A DNA stretch of 64,000 nucleotides. Source: Companilactobacillus futsaii JCM 17355. Its GTDB lineage: Bacteria > Bacillota > Bacilli > Lactobacillales > Lactobacillaceae. The notes beneath the pieces are model-generated. The model searched no databases. It was not told where the DNA came from and saw only the letters and a program-made list of their open reading frames with translations. The DNA lies in contig NZ_AZDO01000140.1 in assembly GCF_001435505.1 (NCBI RefSeq), positions 1 through 64,000 of the forward strand. Reading direction: 5' to 3'. Positions 17,329 to 25,858 of this stretch are shown here, piece after piece (position 1 is the first letter of the stretch; every line of letters begins with the position of its first letter). The position numbers and the translations under genes were made by a program.

Positions 17329-18375
17329 CTAATGTCTACTGCTACGACTTCTTGTTCCAAAATTATTATTTTGTTGCGGTGCACCTAAACGAGGATTGCC
17401 ATTGTTTGGATTGAATTGTTGATTGTTCTGATTACCAAAGTTTGACGGATTCATATTTTGATTTTGGTTGTTAGGTGCATAATTTTGGTTTTGTCCGTAG
17501 TTTTGATTATTGTAATTTGAATTTGGATTATATGATTGATTATTGAATTGTCCTTGATTGCTGTTGCCAAATTGATTATTTGGTTGTTGGTAATTCCCAC
17601 GAGGGTTAGGGCGATTCATATTATTATTCATATTGCCGTTCATATTGTTATTACTACCATTCATTGGCTGATTGAACTGTTGATTGTTATAGCCACCATT
17701 TTGGTTGTTGAATTGGTTTGAACGGTTATTGCTGTAATTCCCATTGTTAGGGAATTGTTGTTGATTCATATTATTTGGAGCTTGATTAGGATTGAACTGT
17801 TGATTGTATCCTTGATTGTTGTTACCAAATTGATTTTGGTTGTTATTTTGATAAGGATTATATCCGTAATTTGCTTGATTAAAATTGTTAGGTTGATTAA
17901 ATTGCCCATTTGGTTGATTTTGATTATAAAATTGACCAAAGTTTTGATTTTGATTGTCGAACTGTTTTTGATTATTATCCGAATCGTCTTCAGGTTCTTC
18001 GTCAGAAACTGGATGAATTATCATATCTACGATGACGACAATCAAGTCAATTGCACCAATGATGATACCAACCCAAGCCCAAATCTTTAAGAAGCCAGCC
18101 CCAGGCATATTGGCATTGAACAAGCCCATTAAACCACCGAGGATCAGGATGACAAATCCAACAATATCAGGAACGATACTGTACGTTCGGTTAGTTAAAA
18201 TGTAGATTGCAGCTGAAATGATATAAGTGATTGCCATTAAAATTCCGGCGGCACCACCGATAGCACCAGTACCGACCAAGGCGGCAATGAAACCTTCAAA
18301 ACCAGCTTTGATCATTAATACAATTGATAGTATAAGCAATAAAATCCCGGCAGAAATTTTTGTTATTCTTACCAT
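17329..18375 (-). CDS. Membrane protein with long Asn/Gln-rich prion-like tail
   Basis: A 348-residue protein. The first 125 residues form four hydrophobic helices with glycine-rich turns. After a short acidic linker (SDEEPEDDSDNN) the last 210 residues are almost entirely Asn, Gln, Gly, Pro, Phe and Tyr, in irregular units such as NNQNQF and YNPYQ, ending in a basic RSRSSRH. No enzyme motif is seen. GGAGG lies 6 bases before the ATG. The composition matches prion-like domains, which are rare in bacteria. The tail is probably cytoplasmic if the positive-inside rule holds for the C-terminus; that is an inference. Function unknown. Confidence 0.8.
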   Translation of the reverse strand: MVRITKISAGILLLILSIVLMIKAGFEGFIAALVGTGAIGGAAGILMAITYIISAAIYILTNRTYSIVPDIVGFVILILGGLMGLFNANMPGAGFLKIWAWVGIIIGAIDLIVVIVDMIIHPVSDEEPEDDSDNNQKQFDNQNQNFGQFYNQNQPNGQFNQPNNFNQANYGYNPYQNNNQNQFGNNNQGYNQQFNPNQAPNNMNQQQFPNNGNYSNNRSNQFNNQNGGYNNQQFNQPMNGSNNNMNGNMNNNMNRPNPRGNYQQPNNQFGNSNQGQFNNQSYNPNSNYNNQNYGQNQNYAPNNQNQNMNPSNFGNQNNQQFNPNNGNPRLGAPQQNNNFGTRSRSSRH

Positions 18376-18403
18376 AGTTAACCTCCAATTTTACTTACCA
18401 ATA

Positions 18404-19213
18404 CTATTGTATATCATCCTTTACAAAATGGTTAATAGGTCCATATTTATGTCCTACAGCGATTTCATGTTTAATAGCATTATAAGTAAATGTTTTTGCA
18501 GTCTTAATGGCATCTTCCATGCTTTGACCCTTAGCCAATTCAGCCACAATACATGATGACAAGGTGTCACCAGTACCATTGATGTGGTCTGTTTTGACAT
18601 ATGGTTCAGAGATCCAGAATGATTGACCATCTTCTAGTAGAACATAATCTTCAACTTCATCAATTGAGTCGTCGCTATGTTCACCCTTTATCATAATATT
18701 TTTTGGACCTAATTTGCGTAATTTATGTGCAGCCTTAATAATTTCTTCTTTATTTTCTAATTCTAGTCCAGATAATTTCTTAGCTTCATAGAAATTTGGT
18801 GTAATTAGATCAGCTAATGGGAATAATTCATCGATTAAAGTTTGGTAAGCTTCTGTTTCTAAAAGCATAGCACCATGTTTAGTGATGATAACTGGATCTA
18901 AAATGAAATATCCAAAAGGTTTATCCTTGATAGCTTCAGTAACTGTGTGAATAATTTCTGAATCAGACAACATACCAGTTTTAAAAGCTGAGACTTTGAA
19001 ATCATCTTTGATGTCTTTGATTTGATTCTCAATAAAACTAACTGGCATATTTACACTGTCGTGAATTCCATATGAATTTCCAGCAACAGCAGCAGTGAGA
19101 ACGGACATTCCGTAAACACCACGAGCCATGAATGTTTTGAGATCTGCTTGAGCGCCGGCACTTCCGTCAGAGTCGGAACCTGCGATAGTTAAAACTTGTG
19201 TAAATTCATTCAA
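18404..19213 (-). CDS. PdxK/ThiD-type pyridoxine or hydroxymethylpyrimidine kinase
   Basis: A 269-residue ribokinase-fold kinase. The N-terminal IAGSDSDGSAGAQADLKTF matches the substrate-binding segment of ThiD/PdxK enzymes. A C-terminal HINGTGDTLSSCI supplies the anion hole and catalytic Asp (GTGD). ThiD and PdxK cannot be separated reliably by eye; lactobacilli often use this type as a pyridoxal kinase. A TTG at 19213 is preferred as start because AGGTGG lies 9 bases ahead, whereas the GTG at 19222 directly abuts it. It is monocistronic. Confidence 0.85.
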   Translation of the reverse strand: MNEFTQVLTIAGSDSDGSAGAQADLKTFMARGVYGMSVLTAAVAGNSYGIHDSVNMPVSFIENQIKDIKDDFKVSAFKTGMLSDSEIIHTVTEAIKDKPFGYFILDPVIITKHGAMLLETEAYQTLIDELFPLADLITPNFYEAKKLSGLELENKEEIIKAAHKLRKLGPKNIMIKGEHSDDSIDEVEDYVLLEDGQSFWISEPYVKTDHINGTGDTLSSCIVAELAKGQSMEDAIKTAKTFTYNAIKHEIAVGHKYGPINHFVKDDIQ

Positions 19214-19294
19214 TATAGTCACCCACCTAATTATTGTTAACCCCTATATTAACAGGAAAGCTGAAAAAAGTGGTCGATTTTTATCATAATTTAC

Positions 19295-19325
19295 TTGACC
19301 TTAACGTAACGTCAACCGATAGAAT
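19295..19325 (+). promoter_or_regulatory. MerR-type promoter with 19-bp spacer
   Basis: TTGACC (19295-19300) and TAGAAT (19320-19325) are separated by exactly 19 bases, the over-long spacer typical of MerR-activated promoters. The dyad TTGAC-N11-GTCAA (19295-19315) overlaps the -35 box and the spacer. The MerR gene begins 23 bases downstream, so autoregulation is likely. Confidence 0.75.
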
Positions 19326-19348
19326 TCATTTTGTTAGGAGAGATATTT

Positions 19349-20107
19349 ATGAAATATACAATTAAAAAATTAGCTGAAATGGCCGGTATTACAACACGTA
19401 CATTGCGTTATTACGATGATATAAATTTGTTGAAACCAAGTGAAATTAATGAAAATAATTATCGAATTTATGATGAAAAAAACGTAAATAAATTGCAGCA
19501 AATTCTTTTTTATCGGTCACTGAATTTTCCATTACAGGAAATCAAAAAGATTATGGATGATCCAGATTTTTCGAGAATTGCTGCTTTAAAAAAACAAAAG
19601 CAACTCTTGCTTAAAGAACAGGCAAAGATAAATACTCTACTAACAAATATTGATTTGACGATCAAAGACTATCAAGGAGAAATTGAAATGACAGATACAG
19701 AAAAGTTTGAAGCTTTTAAAAAGACTAAGATTTCAGAAAATGAAACTAAATATGGTACAGAAATTCGTCAAAGATATGGTTCAGAAACTATAAAAGAATC
19801 GAATCAGAAGTATTCTCAATTAAGTGAGGAAAGTTATCACCAAATGCAAGAAATTGAAGAGAGTTTAATTAAAAGTTTGATTGAATTCAATAAAAATCCA
19901 GATATGAAATCTCCACTAGCAAAAAGTATTTATCAAGAACATAAACAATGGCTTGAGTATACTTGGCCTAAATATACCAAAGTAGCACATCGAGGATTGG
20001 TTGATATGTACATCAGTGATACTAGATTTGGCGATTACTACAATCAAAAAGCAAATATGCCAATTATTCAGTTATTACATGATGTGGTTTACGAGTATAC
20101 TAAATGA
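19349..20107 (+). CDS. MerR family regulator with TipAS-like C-terminal domain
   Basis: A 252-residue protein. The N-terminal MerR DNA-binding domain (residues 1-70) has TTRTLRYYDDINLLKPS. A linker helix to about 110 follows. The rest resembles the TipAS antibiotic-recognition domain of TipAL/Mta/SkgA proteins, ending with HRGLVDMYISDTRFGDYYN. Such regulators bind drugs and activate efflux or their own gene. AGGAGA 7 bases ahead supports the ATG at 19349 over an upstream TTG. No efflux pump lies next to it, so its target may only be itself or lie elsewhere. Confidence 0.88.
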   Translation: MKYTIKKLAEMAGITTRTLRYYDDINLLKPSEINENNYRIYDEKNVNKLQQILFYRSLNFPLQEIKKIMDDPDFSRIAALKKQKQLLLKEQAKINTLLTNIDLTIKDYQGEIEMTDTEKFEAFKKTKISENETKYGTEIRQRYGSETIKESNQKYSQLSEESYHQMQEIEESLIKSLIEFNKNPDMKSPLAKSIYQEHKQWLEYTWPKYTKVAHRGLVDMYISDTRFGDYYNQKANMPIIQLLHDVVYEYTK

Positions 20108-20133
20108 ATTTAATCGTTATAGCGACACAAAAA

Positions 20134-20170
20134 AGCGATGCAATCTATTCTAAAATTGCACCGTTATTTT
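20134..20170. terminator. Bidirectional terminator overlapping the DUF975 stop
   Basis: CGATGCAAT (20136-20144) pairs with ATTGCACCG (20155-20163) with one mismatch, flanked by A- and T-rich runs. It lies between the convergent MerR and DUF975 genes, and the stem includes the last codons of the latter. Confidence 0.6.
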
Positions 20171-20861
20171 CTTTCAAATCTTTGTAAAAGTTAGCCATAG
20201 TTAGTTTGTAGTATGGGTAAATCCAGATGAAACCAATTCCTAAGGTTATAAAACCAAGTAGCCACCAACCGATGAAACTAAGTTGGAGGACGAAATAACG
20301 CCATTTATTACCAATCATTAATTGGCGACTCTTAGTAATGTAATCTGTTAATTTGTAATTATTAGCAAGACCACGGTCATTCAAATCTTTATAAACAAAG
20401 TAAGTTTGTGAATAGGCCATGTATTTTATGATTCCAGGAATGATTAAAAGAATAGTCCAAAGTGCTAAGAAGATATAGGAAATGAGGTAAATTAGCATCA
20501 ATTTCCACCAATCAGGACTTCTAAAGTAAGTAAAATTACTTTTAATTGGTACAAAGTCCAAACTTGGATCTTCTAACCAATCCAATCCCCTAAAACTAGC
20601 AGATAAAGTGATCACTAAAAAAATCAAACTAACTATTAGGCTGATAAGTCCTGAATTAGCTGTCATTCTAACTAATTGGTCAGGGCTTACTGTAGCGGTA
20701 TCATAATTAATTTTAATTTTTTCGTTGAAATTACTGTATTCATTAGTAAACCAGAATACTAACGATGGAATCAAGAAAAGTAAAACTCCTCTTGACCAAT
20801 TTCCCCTGAGTAATGATTTGACTTCAGATTTTAATTGAAATCTTGTTCGATATGTCTTCAT
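20145..20861 (-). CDS. DUF975 family integral membrane protein
   Basis: A 238-residue polytopic protein with about five hydrophobic helices. It has the family's basic N-terminus (RTRFQLKSEVKSLLRGNW) and a central IIPGIIKYMAYSQTYFV segment typical of DUF975. GAGGGGG precedes the ATG. Function is not established for the family. It is monocistronic and divergent from proC. Confidence 0.8.
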   Translation of the reverse strand: MKTYRTRFQLKSEVKSLLRGNWSRGVLLFLIPSLVFWFTNEYSNFNEKIKINYDTATVSPDQLVRMTANSGLISLIVSLIFLVITLSASFRGLDWLEDPSLDFVPIKSNFTYFRSPDWWKLMLIYLISYIFLALWTILLIIPGIIKYMAYSQTYFVYKDLNDRGLANNYKLTDYITKSRQLMIGNKWRYFVLQLSFIGWWLLGFITLGIGFIWIYPYYKLTMANFYKDLKENNGAILE

Positions 20862-20986
20862 AAAAACCCCCTCTGTTTGAAGATACTTGAATTACTTTTT
20901 ATTATAATAAATAAAGACCGTAATTACGTCTATTTTGCTGTAAGATATAATGAATAAAAGAAGTTCTTTATAAAGGAGTCGATTGC

Positions 20987-21757
20987 ATGATTGGATTTAT
21001 TGGTGCTGGAAGTATTGGTGGAGCCGTTATAACGGGCTTGATCAAAAATGGTTTTGATGAGGATAAGATTGTTGTAAAAGGTGGACGTTCAAATCGAACA
21101 AAACTTTTGTGTGACCAACTCGGTTTCCAAATGGTAAAAAAAGTTAAGCAATTAGCTGATGCGGACGTGATTTTTATTGCCGTTGGTGCAACTGCTTTGG
21201 ATAATGTTTTGAGCGAACTAAAAGAAATCGTAACTGGTAAATTAGTCGTTGCTTTTACTGGTAGTGCTTCGGTTACTCATTTGAAGCAAGCTTTAGGGAG
21301 TGATGTTAAAGTTGCTCACGCTATTCCCAATACACCAGTTAAAGTCGGTGCTGGCTTTACAGGTATTACTTATTCAAATGACTTCACTGATGAAGATAAG
21401 AAAAAAGTTGCTTCAATTATGGGTTATACTGGACAACTTGTCGAAGTACCCGAAGATCAACTAGGAATTCTTGGAACAGTAGCCGGTTGTTCACCAGCCT
21501 TCTTGGATGTCTTTATTGAAGCTTTGAGCGATGCAGGTGTAAAACATGGTTTGAATCGTCAACTTTCCTATGATGCTGCCATTGGGATGGCTATCGGAGC
21601 TGCTAAATTAGCTAAGCAATCCCAACTAAATGTTTCTGCTTTAAAAGACGAAGTAACTTCTCCAGGCGGTTCAACTATTCGTGGAGTGGCCGCTCTAGAA
21701 GAATATGGTTTTAGAAACGCTGTTATCAAGGCCGTTGATGCTGCTGAAAATGAATAA
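20987..21757 (+). CDS. proC: Pyrroline-5-carboxylate reductase
   Basis: A 256-residue enzyme catalysing the last step of proline synthesis, NAD(P)H reduction of pyrroline-5-carboxylate. The N-terminal Rossmann motif FIGAGSIGGA, the mid-protein HAIPNTPVKVGAG and the C-terminal TSPGGSTIRGVAALE signature are all present. It is slightly short at the C-terminus but complete. AAGGAG lies upstream of the ATG. proA and proB are not in the window. Confidence 0.94.
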   Translation: MIGFIGAGSIGGAVITGLIKNGFDEDKIVVKGGRSNRTKLLCDQLGFQMVKKVKQLADADVIFIAVGATALDNVLSELKEIVTGKLVVAFTGSASVTHLKQALGSDVKVAHAIPNTPVKVGAGFTGITYSNDFTDEDKKKVASIMGYTGQLVEVPEDQLGILGTVAGCSPAFLDVFIEALSDAGVKHGLNRQLSYDAAIGMAIGAAKLAKQSQLNVSALKDEVTSPGGSTIRGVAALEEYGFRNAVIKAVDAAENE

Positions 21758-21769
21758 AATTTGAAGATG

Positions 21770-21800
21770 AAATCAGACATTTTGTTTGATTTTATTTTTT
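21770..21800 (+). terminator. Weak terminator of proC
   Basis: A short stem AAATCA/TGATTT followed by a long T-run (TTTATTTTTTTT), right after the proC stop codon. Confidence 0.5.
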
Positions 21801-21861
21801 TTGTTCTTTCTCTCATAATCGAGTAAACTTAAGAAAATATAATTATTTGGGGGAGAGTATT

Positions 21862-22455
21862 TTGCAGAGAAGAAAGGCTTATAAGACAGCAATTTTGGGC
21901 ATATTGATTGCTATCATATTAGTTCAATCGATGGTTCCAATGTTGGGCTACATTCCAACTGGATTCGTCAATATTACGATTATTCACATCACTGTTATCG
22001 TAGCAGCGATTGTGTTGGGACCAAAGGCTGGTGGAATTGTCGGTTTAGTGTGGGGCATTGGAACGATAATCCGGGCATTTACTAGTCCAACGTCAATCAT
22101 TGATACGACAGTATTTACTAATCCAGTAGTAGCAGTTTTGCCTAGAATTGCCGTGGGATTGTTGGCTGGATGGATTTATTTATGGTTCAGGCAGCATACG
22201 CAGAAAAAAGTTTTGGGGATGGCAGTAGCGTCAGCAATGGGATCGTTGACTAATACCGTATTAGTATTGGGATTAATGCGAGTAATGTATGCCAGCACCA
22301 TGGCACAAGCTTATGCAACGCAAACCGATTTATTGAATAAATTACTATTAGTCATTGTGGGAACAAACGGGGTACCAGAAATGATCGTAGCAATAATTTT
22401 AGCACCAGCTATTTCAACAGCTATTTTGAAGACTAATAAATTTTTGGACAATTAG
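21862..22455 (+). CDS. ECF transporter substrate-binding S component
   Basis: A 197-residue membrane protein with six hydrophobic helices, matching ECF-type vitamin transporter S components. It captures the substrate and docks on a shared EcfAAT module encoded elsewhere. The N-terminal region (basic start, then an Ala/Ile-rich helix) and a GFVNITIIHITVIVAAIVLG segment fit the family. The substrate cannot be assigned by eye. The start is a TTG at 21862, preceded by GGGGGAG; an earlier in-frame TTG would place that ribosome site inside the gene. It precedes ackA copy 2, probably without functional connection. Confidence 0.82.
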   Translation: MQRRKAYKTAILGILIAIILVQSMVPMLGYIPTGFVNITIIHITVIVAAIVLGPKAGGIVGLVWGIGTIIRAFTSPTSIIDTTVFTNPVVAVLPRIAVGLLAGWIYLWFRQHTQKKVLGMAVASAMGSLTNTVLVLGLMRVMYASTMAQAYATQTDLLNKLLLVIVGTNGVPEMIVAIILAPAISTAILKTNKFLDN

Positions 22456-22483
22456 TAGAATTTGTTGTAAAAAAGAATAAAAA

Positions 22484-22519
22484 TACCAGCATATTTTCTG
22501 AAAATTAGGTATGCTAGTA
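22484..22519 (+). promoter_or_regulatory. Stem-loop in the ackA copy 2 leader
   Basis: TACCAGCATA (22484-22493) and TATGCTAGTA (22510-22519) pair with one mismatch around a 16-base loop, ending 19 bases before the ATG. There is no T-run, so it is not a standard terminator of the S-component gene. Confidence 0.4.
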
Positions 22520-22538
22520 ATAGTTACGGGAGGAAATT

Positions 22539-23720
22539 ATGCAAAAAACATTAATCATCAATGCCGGTAGTTCATCACTAAAATGGAAATTATTTGAAAT
22601 GCCATCAGAAGAGATTTTGGCTAGTGGTTTAGTGGAACGTATCAGTATGCCAGGTTCAATTTTTACCATCAAGTATGGTGATCATCAGAAATTTGAGAGA
22701 ACAATCGATAATTTAAGTCAAGAAGCTGCTGCTAAGATGGTTTTTGACGAAATGCAAAATTTGAAAATTATCAATGATCTTTCAGAAATCACAGCAGTAG
22801 CTCATCGTGTCGTAGCAGGTGGACAAGCCTTCAAATCTGCTGTAAAAGTGACACCTGAAGTATTGAAGAAGATCAAAGAACTCAGTAATTTCGCACCATT
22901 GCACAATCCGATGGAAGCTAAAGGAATTGAAACGATGGCTAAAACTTTGCCTAATGTTGTGCAATACGCAGTTTTCGATAGTAAATTCTTCACTGATTTA
23001 CCAGAAAAGAATGCGATTTATAGCTTGCCATATGAATTGACACAAAAATACCAAATCCGTCGTTATGGCGAACATGGTATTTCACATACTTATTTAACTA
23101 AACGTGCCGCAGAATTGTTGAATAAGCCTAAGAATGAACTTGATTTAGTAACTATGCATCTAGGTAGTGGGGCATCACTTGCCGCTGTTAAGAACGGTAA
23201 GGCTTTTGATACATCAATGGGCTTCACGCCACTAACTGGTGTCACAATGGGGACTCGTGCCGGTGATGTGGATCCAGCTTTAGTACCTTATTTGATGCAA
23301 GAGTTAAAAGTTGATGATCCAAACGAGATCATGATGATGTTGAACCAAAAGTCTGGTTTACTCGGAATTTCAGGAATCTCACCAGATATGCGTGAAATCA
23401 AGGCTAAGGAACAAAATGATCCACGTGCTAAATTAGCGGTAGATGTTTTTATTAATCGCATCGTTAAATATGCAGGAAGTTTCCTAACAGAATTAAACGG
23501 AGCTGATGCCTTAGTTTTTGCTGGTGGAATTGGTGAACATAATGATGATTTGCGTCAAGAGATCATTAATGAATTAGCTATTTTCAATGTGAAGTTGGAT
23601 AAGGATTTGAATAAAGCTGGTCAGGAAGGATTGATCAGTAGTCCTGACTCAGCTATTAAGGTTTTGTTGATTCCAACTGATGAAGAGCTAGAAATGGTTC
23701 GTCAAGTTGCAGAATTGTAA
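22539..23720 (+). CDS. ackA: Acetate kinase, copy 2
   Basis: A 393-residue acetate kinase, complete and paralogous to the copy at 7186. Asn8 in IINAGSSS, HRVV with Arg90, Asp147, His in GEHGISH, HLGSGAS, MGTRAGDVDP with the phosphate Arg, and the IPTDEE metal site are retained. Differences from copy 1 include VFDSKFF in place of VFDTSFF and GTRAGD in place of SSRSGD; copy 2 is closer to the family consensus at the latter site. A GGGAGG ribosome site precedes it. A hairpin stands in its leader and a strong terminator follows. Confidence 0.95.
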   Translation: MQKTLIINAGSSSLKWKLFEMPSEEILASGLVERISMPGSIFTIKYGDHQKFERTIDNLSQEAAAKMVFDEMQNLKIINDLSEITAVAHRVVAGGQAFKSAVKVTPEVLKKIKELSNFAPLHNPMEAKGIETMAKTLPNVVQYAVFDSKFFTDLPEKNAIYSLPYELTQKYQIRRYGEHGISHTYLTKRAAELLNKPKNELDLVTMHLGSGASLAAVKNGKAFDTSMGFTPLTGVTMGTRAGDVDPALVPYLMQELKVDDPNEIMMMLNQKSGLLGISGISPDMREIKAKEQNDPRAKLAVDVFINRIVKYAGSFLTELNGADALVFAGGIGEHNDDLRQEIINELAIFNVKLDKDLNKAGQEGLISSPDSAIKVLLIPTDEELEMVRQVAEL

Positions 23721-23759
23721 AAAAATAACACAACTTTGTCGGTTGTGTTATTTTTTTTA
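23721..23759. terminator. Bidirectional intrinsic terminator
   Basis: AATAACACAAC, a short loop and GTTGTGTTATT, then eight T. It separates the convergent ackA copy 2 and gatD genes. Confidence 0.92.
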
Positions 23760-23760
23760 C

Positions 23761-24435
23761 TTATTTACTAGTTTCACTCAAACGTTTTTCATGAGCAGCA
23801 ATAATTTTATCAGCAATTGCTCGGGCAACATTCTCATTTTTCAAAATAGGACCGTGAGAATAGCTACCTATAACGTTCCTGTAACGCATGCCTTCTTGTT
23901 TATCATCAGGATTATTACCGTAGCCTTCGACCATTTGGCCAAAAGGCTTCAACTCGCTCTTATCGTCAAAATAAGTACGACCACTGTGGTTCTCAAAGGC
24001 TCTAACAGTACCCCATTCGGTCTTATATTCAGTGTCGCCGATCATACGACTGTCAGCTTTAAAAACGGTGTGGAAAGGCAAAATATCTAGACAAGGGATC
24101 GTTTGACCACTGCTAGTTTCATAATATTTACCTAGGAATTGATAGCCACCACAGATACAAAGCATTGGGTTATCATCGTCGATATATTCCTTGATAGTTT
24201 CGCGATGTCTCTTGAGGTCTTTTGAAACAACGGATTGTTCAAAATCTTGGCCACCGCCGAAGAAAAGAAAATCGTAATCAAAGGCGTTGAATTTCATACC
24301 GAGACTGATATTGTCAACTTGAGTGTCATAGCCTTTTTCTTTGAGAAGAAAGCTGAGGATTTTAACATCGCCACTGTCTCCATATGTGTTCATTAAATCT
24401 TCGTACAAATAAGCAATTTTAATAGGTTCAGACAT
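23761..24435 (-). CDS. gatD: Lipid II isoglutaminyl synthase glutaminase subunit GatD
   Basis: A 224-residue class I-like glutamine amidotransferase. The nucleophile is Cys95 in CGGYQFLG and the catalytic His is H194 in SYSHGPIL. The N-terminal YEDLMNTYGDSGD segment is characteristic of GatD, which supplies ammonia to MurT to amidate the D-Glu of lipid II stem peptides. In staphylococci and streptococci it is cotranscribed with murT. Here it stands alone and no murT is in the window. GGAGA precedes the ATG. Confidence 0.88.
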   Translation of the reverse strand: MSEPIKIAYLYEDLMNTYGDSGDVKILSFLLKEKGYDTQVDNISLGMKFNAFDYDFLFFGGGQDFEQSVVSKDLKRHRETIKEYIDDDNPMLCICGGYQFLGKYYETSSGQTIPCLDILPFHTVFKADSRMIGDTEYKTEWGTVRAFENHSGRTYFDDKSELKPFGQMVEGYGNNPDDKQEGMRYRNVIGSYSHGPILKNENVARAIADKIIAAHEKRLSETSK

Positions 24436-24489
24436 AATTTATCTCCAAATAGTATGAATATTGTAATATTAATAAATGAGGTGATTGAA

Positions 24490-25812
24490 TTGACAAAAGA
24501 AATCAATAAAAAGATTTTAGCAGATTTTAATGAGAACTTAAATCAAGATGCAACTAATAATGTGCTTAAAAACGCTGTAGCGCAAGTAGGAATTTATCAA
24601 GCGAGTGAAAATCCACAAGCCAAGACGTTATTAAATCCATCATTTAATGTTACGGTTGATACAGGAAAGGTATCTAATCAAAAGCATTCCGGCCGCTGTT
24701 GGTTATTTGCTGCGTTGAATACTTTGCGGACTGAGTTTGCTCAAAAAAACAACCTGAAAGACTTTGAATTATCACAGAACTATCTTTCATTTTATGATCG
24801 TCTAGAGAAGGCTAATTATTTCTATCAAAATATTTTAGAAACAGCTGATTCGCCAGTAGATGATAGAAAAGTCAATACATTGTTCAGTTATCCTAGTGGT
24901 GACGGTGGCTACTGGGTTTATGCGGCTAATTTGATTCAAAAATACGGAGTAGTTCCTAATTATGTAATGCCAGAAACTCAAGCTTCTGATAATACGACTG
25001 AATTCAACGCTGTTTTGAATAAAATGTTGCGCAAAAATGGTATCGAATTGCGTCAAATGGTCCAAGATAAGACAGATCAAGGTAAAATTGATCAACGCGT
25101 TGAAGAAATGCTTTCGGAAGTTTATAAAGTTTGTGTTTACTCATTTGGGATGCCACCTAAGGAATTTGAGTTGTCACTTCATACGGATAATGACAAATTA
25201 ATTGAAGAAGACAGCATCACACCAAAGGATTTCTTAAAACGTTACTTTACAATAAATTTGGATGACTACGTTATCGTAGAAAATTCACCACAAAAGAGTA
25301 AGAAATATCATCAAGCCTACACAATTGCTGAATCTGGTAATATTGTTGGCGGTCGAATCGATAAGTTTTTGAATTTGCCAATTGAACGCCTAGAAGAGTT
25401 AACGATTGAACAATTAAAGGGCAATGATCCTGTTTGGTTTGGCAATGATGTTTCTGAAGAATCTGACCGTAAGAAAGGTTATTTATTGGGTGACTTGTAT
25501 CAATACGATAAATTGTTCAATATTGATTCTAAGATTGAAAAAGGACTTCGCCTAGATTACAAACAAGCTCAAGTTTCACACGCCATGACTATTACTGGGG
25601 TCAACTTAGTTAATGGATTTGCTAATCGCTACAAAGTTGAAAATTCTTGGGGTAGCGACAACGGCGAAAATGGCTACTACATGATGGATAAGAAGTGGTT
25701 TGAGGATTACGTCTACGAAGTAATTATCAATAAAAAATATTTAACAGCTGCTGAATTATCTGAATACAATCAAGATCCTATTGAATTACCAGCTTGGGAT
25801 TCTTTAGCCTAA
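24490..25812 (+). CDS. pepC: Aminopeptidase C (C1-like, bleomycin hydrolase family)
   Basis: A 440-residue cytoplasmic cysteine aminopeptidase that trims peptides after oligopeptide uptake. Oxyanion Gln64 and nucleophile Cys70 are in NQKHSGRCWLF, the catalytic His is in VSHAMTITG and the Asn in VENSWG near the C-terminus. GAGGTG 6 bases ahead supports the TTG start at 24490, giving the usual MTKEI-type N-terminus; the frame remains open 12 codons upstream to an ATG lacking a ribosome site. The C-terminus ends shortly after the ELPAWD segment, as expected for PepC. Confidence 0.94.
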   Translation: MTKEINKKILADFNENLNQDATNNVLKNAVAQVGIYQASENPQAKTLLNPSFNVTVDTGKVSNQKHSGRCWLFAALNTLRTEFAQKNNLKDFELSQNYLSFYDRLEKANYFYQNILETADSPVDDRKVNTLFSYPSGDGGYWVYAANLIQKYGVVPNYVMPETQASDNTTEFNAVLNKMLRKNGIELRQMVQDKTDQGKIDQRVEEMLSEVYKVCVYSFGMPPKEFELSLHTDNDKLIEEDSITPKDFLKRYFTINLDDYVIVENSPQKSKKYHQAYTIAESGNIVGGRIDKFLNLPIERLEELTIEQLKGNDPVWFGNDVSEESDRKKGYLLGDLYQYDKLFNIDSKIEKGLRLDYKQAQVSHAMTITGVNLVNGFANRYKVENSWGSDNGENGYYMMDKKWFEDYVYEVIINKKYLTAAELSEYNQDPIELPAWDSLA

Positions 25813-25858
25813 AATAAAAAGGCCGATTAACTTCTTATAAGCTAATTGGTCTTTTTTA
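25810..25858. terminator. Bidirectional intrinsic terminator
   Basis: An AAAAAGGCCGATTA arm pairs imperfectly with TAATTGGTCTTTTTT around a loop, between the convergent pepC and EAL genes. Confidence 0.75.

Noticed and set aside
17400..17980. Repetitive DNA that could be mistaken for a CRISPR array
   Set aside because: The repeats are irregular and in frame with a protein, with no constant repeat-spacer spacing.
17536..18090. Two open frames antisense to the Asn/Gln-rich gene, rich in Ile, Leu and Val
   Set aside because: They are the mirror of Asn/Gln codons (AAT/CAA giving ATT/TTG) and lack ribosome sites.
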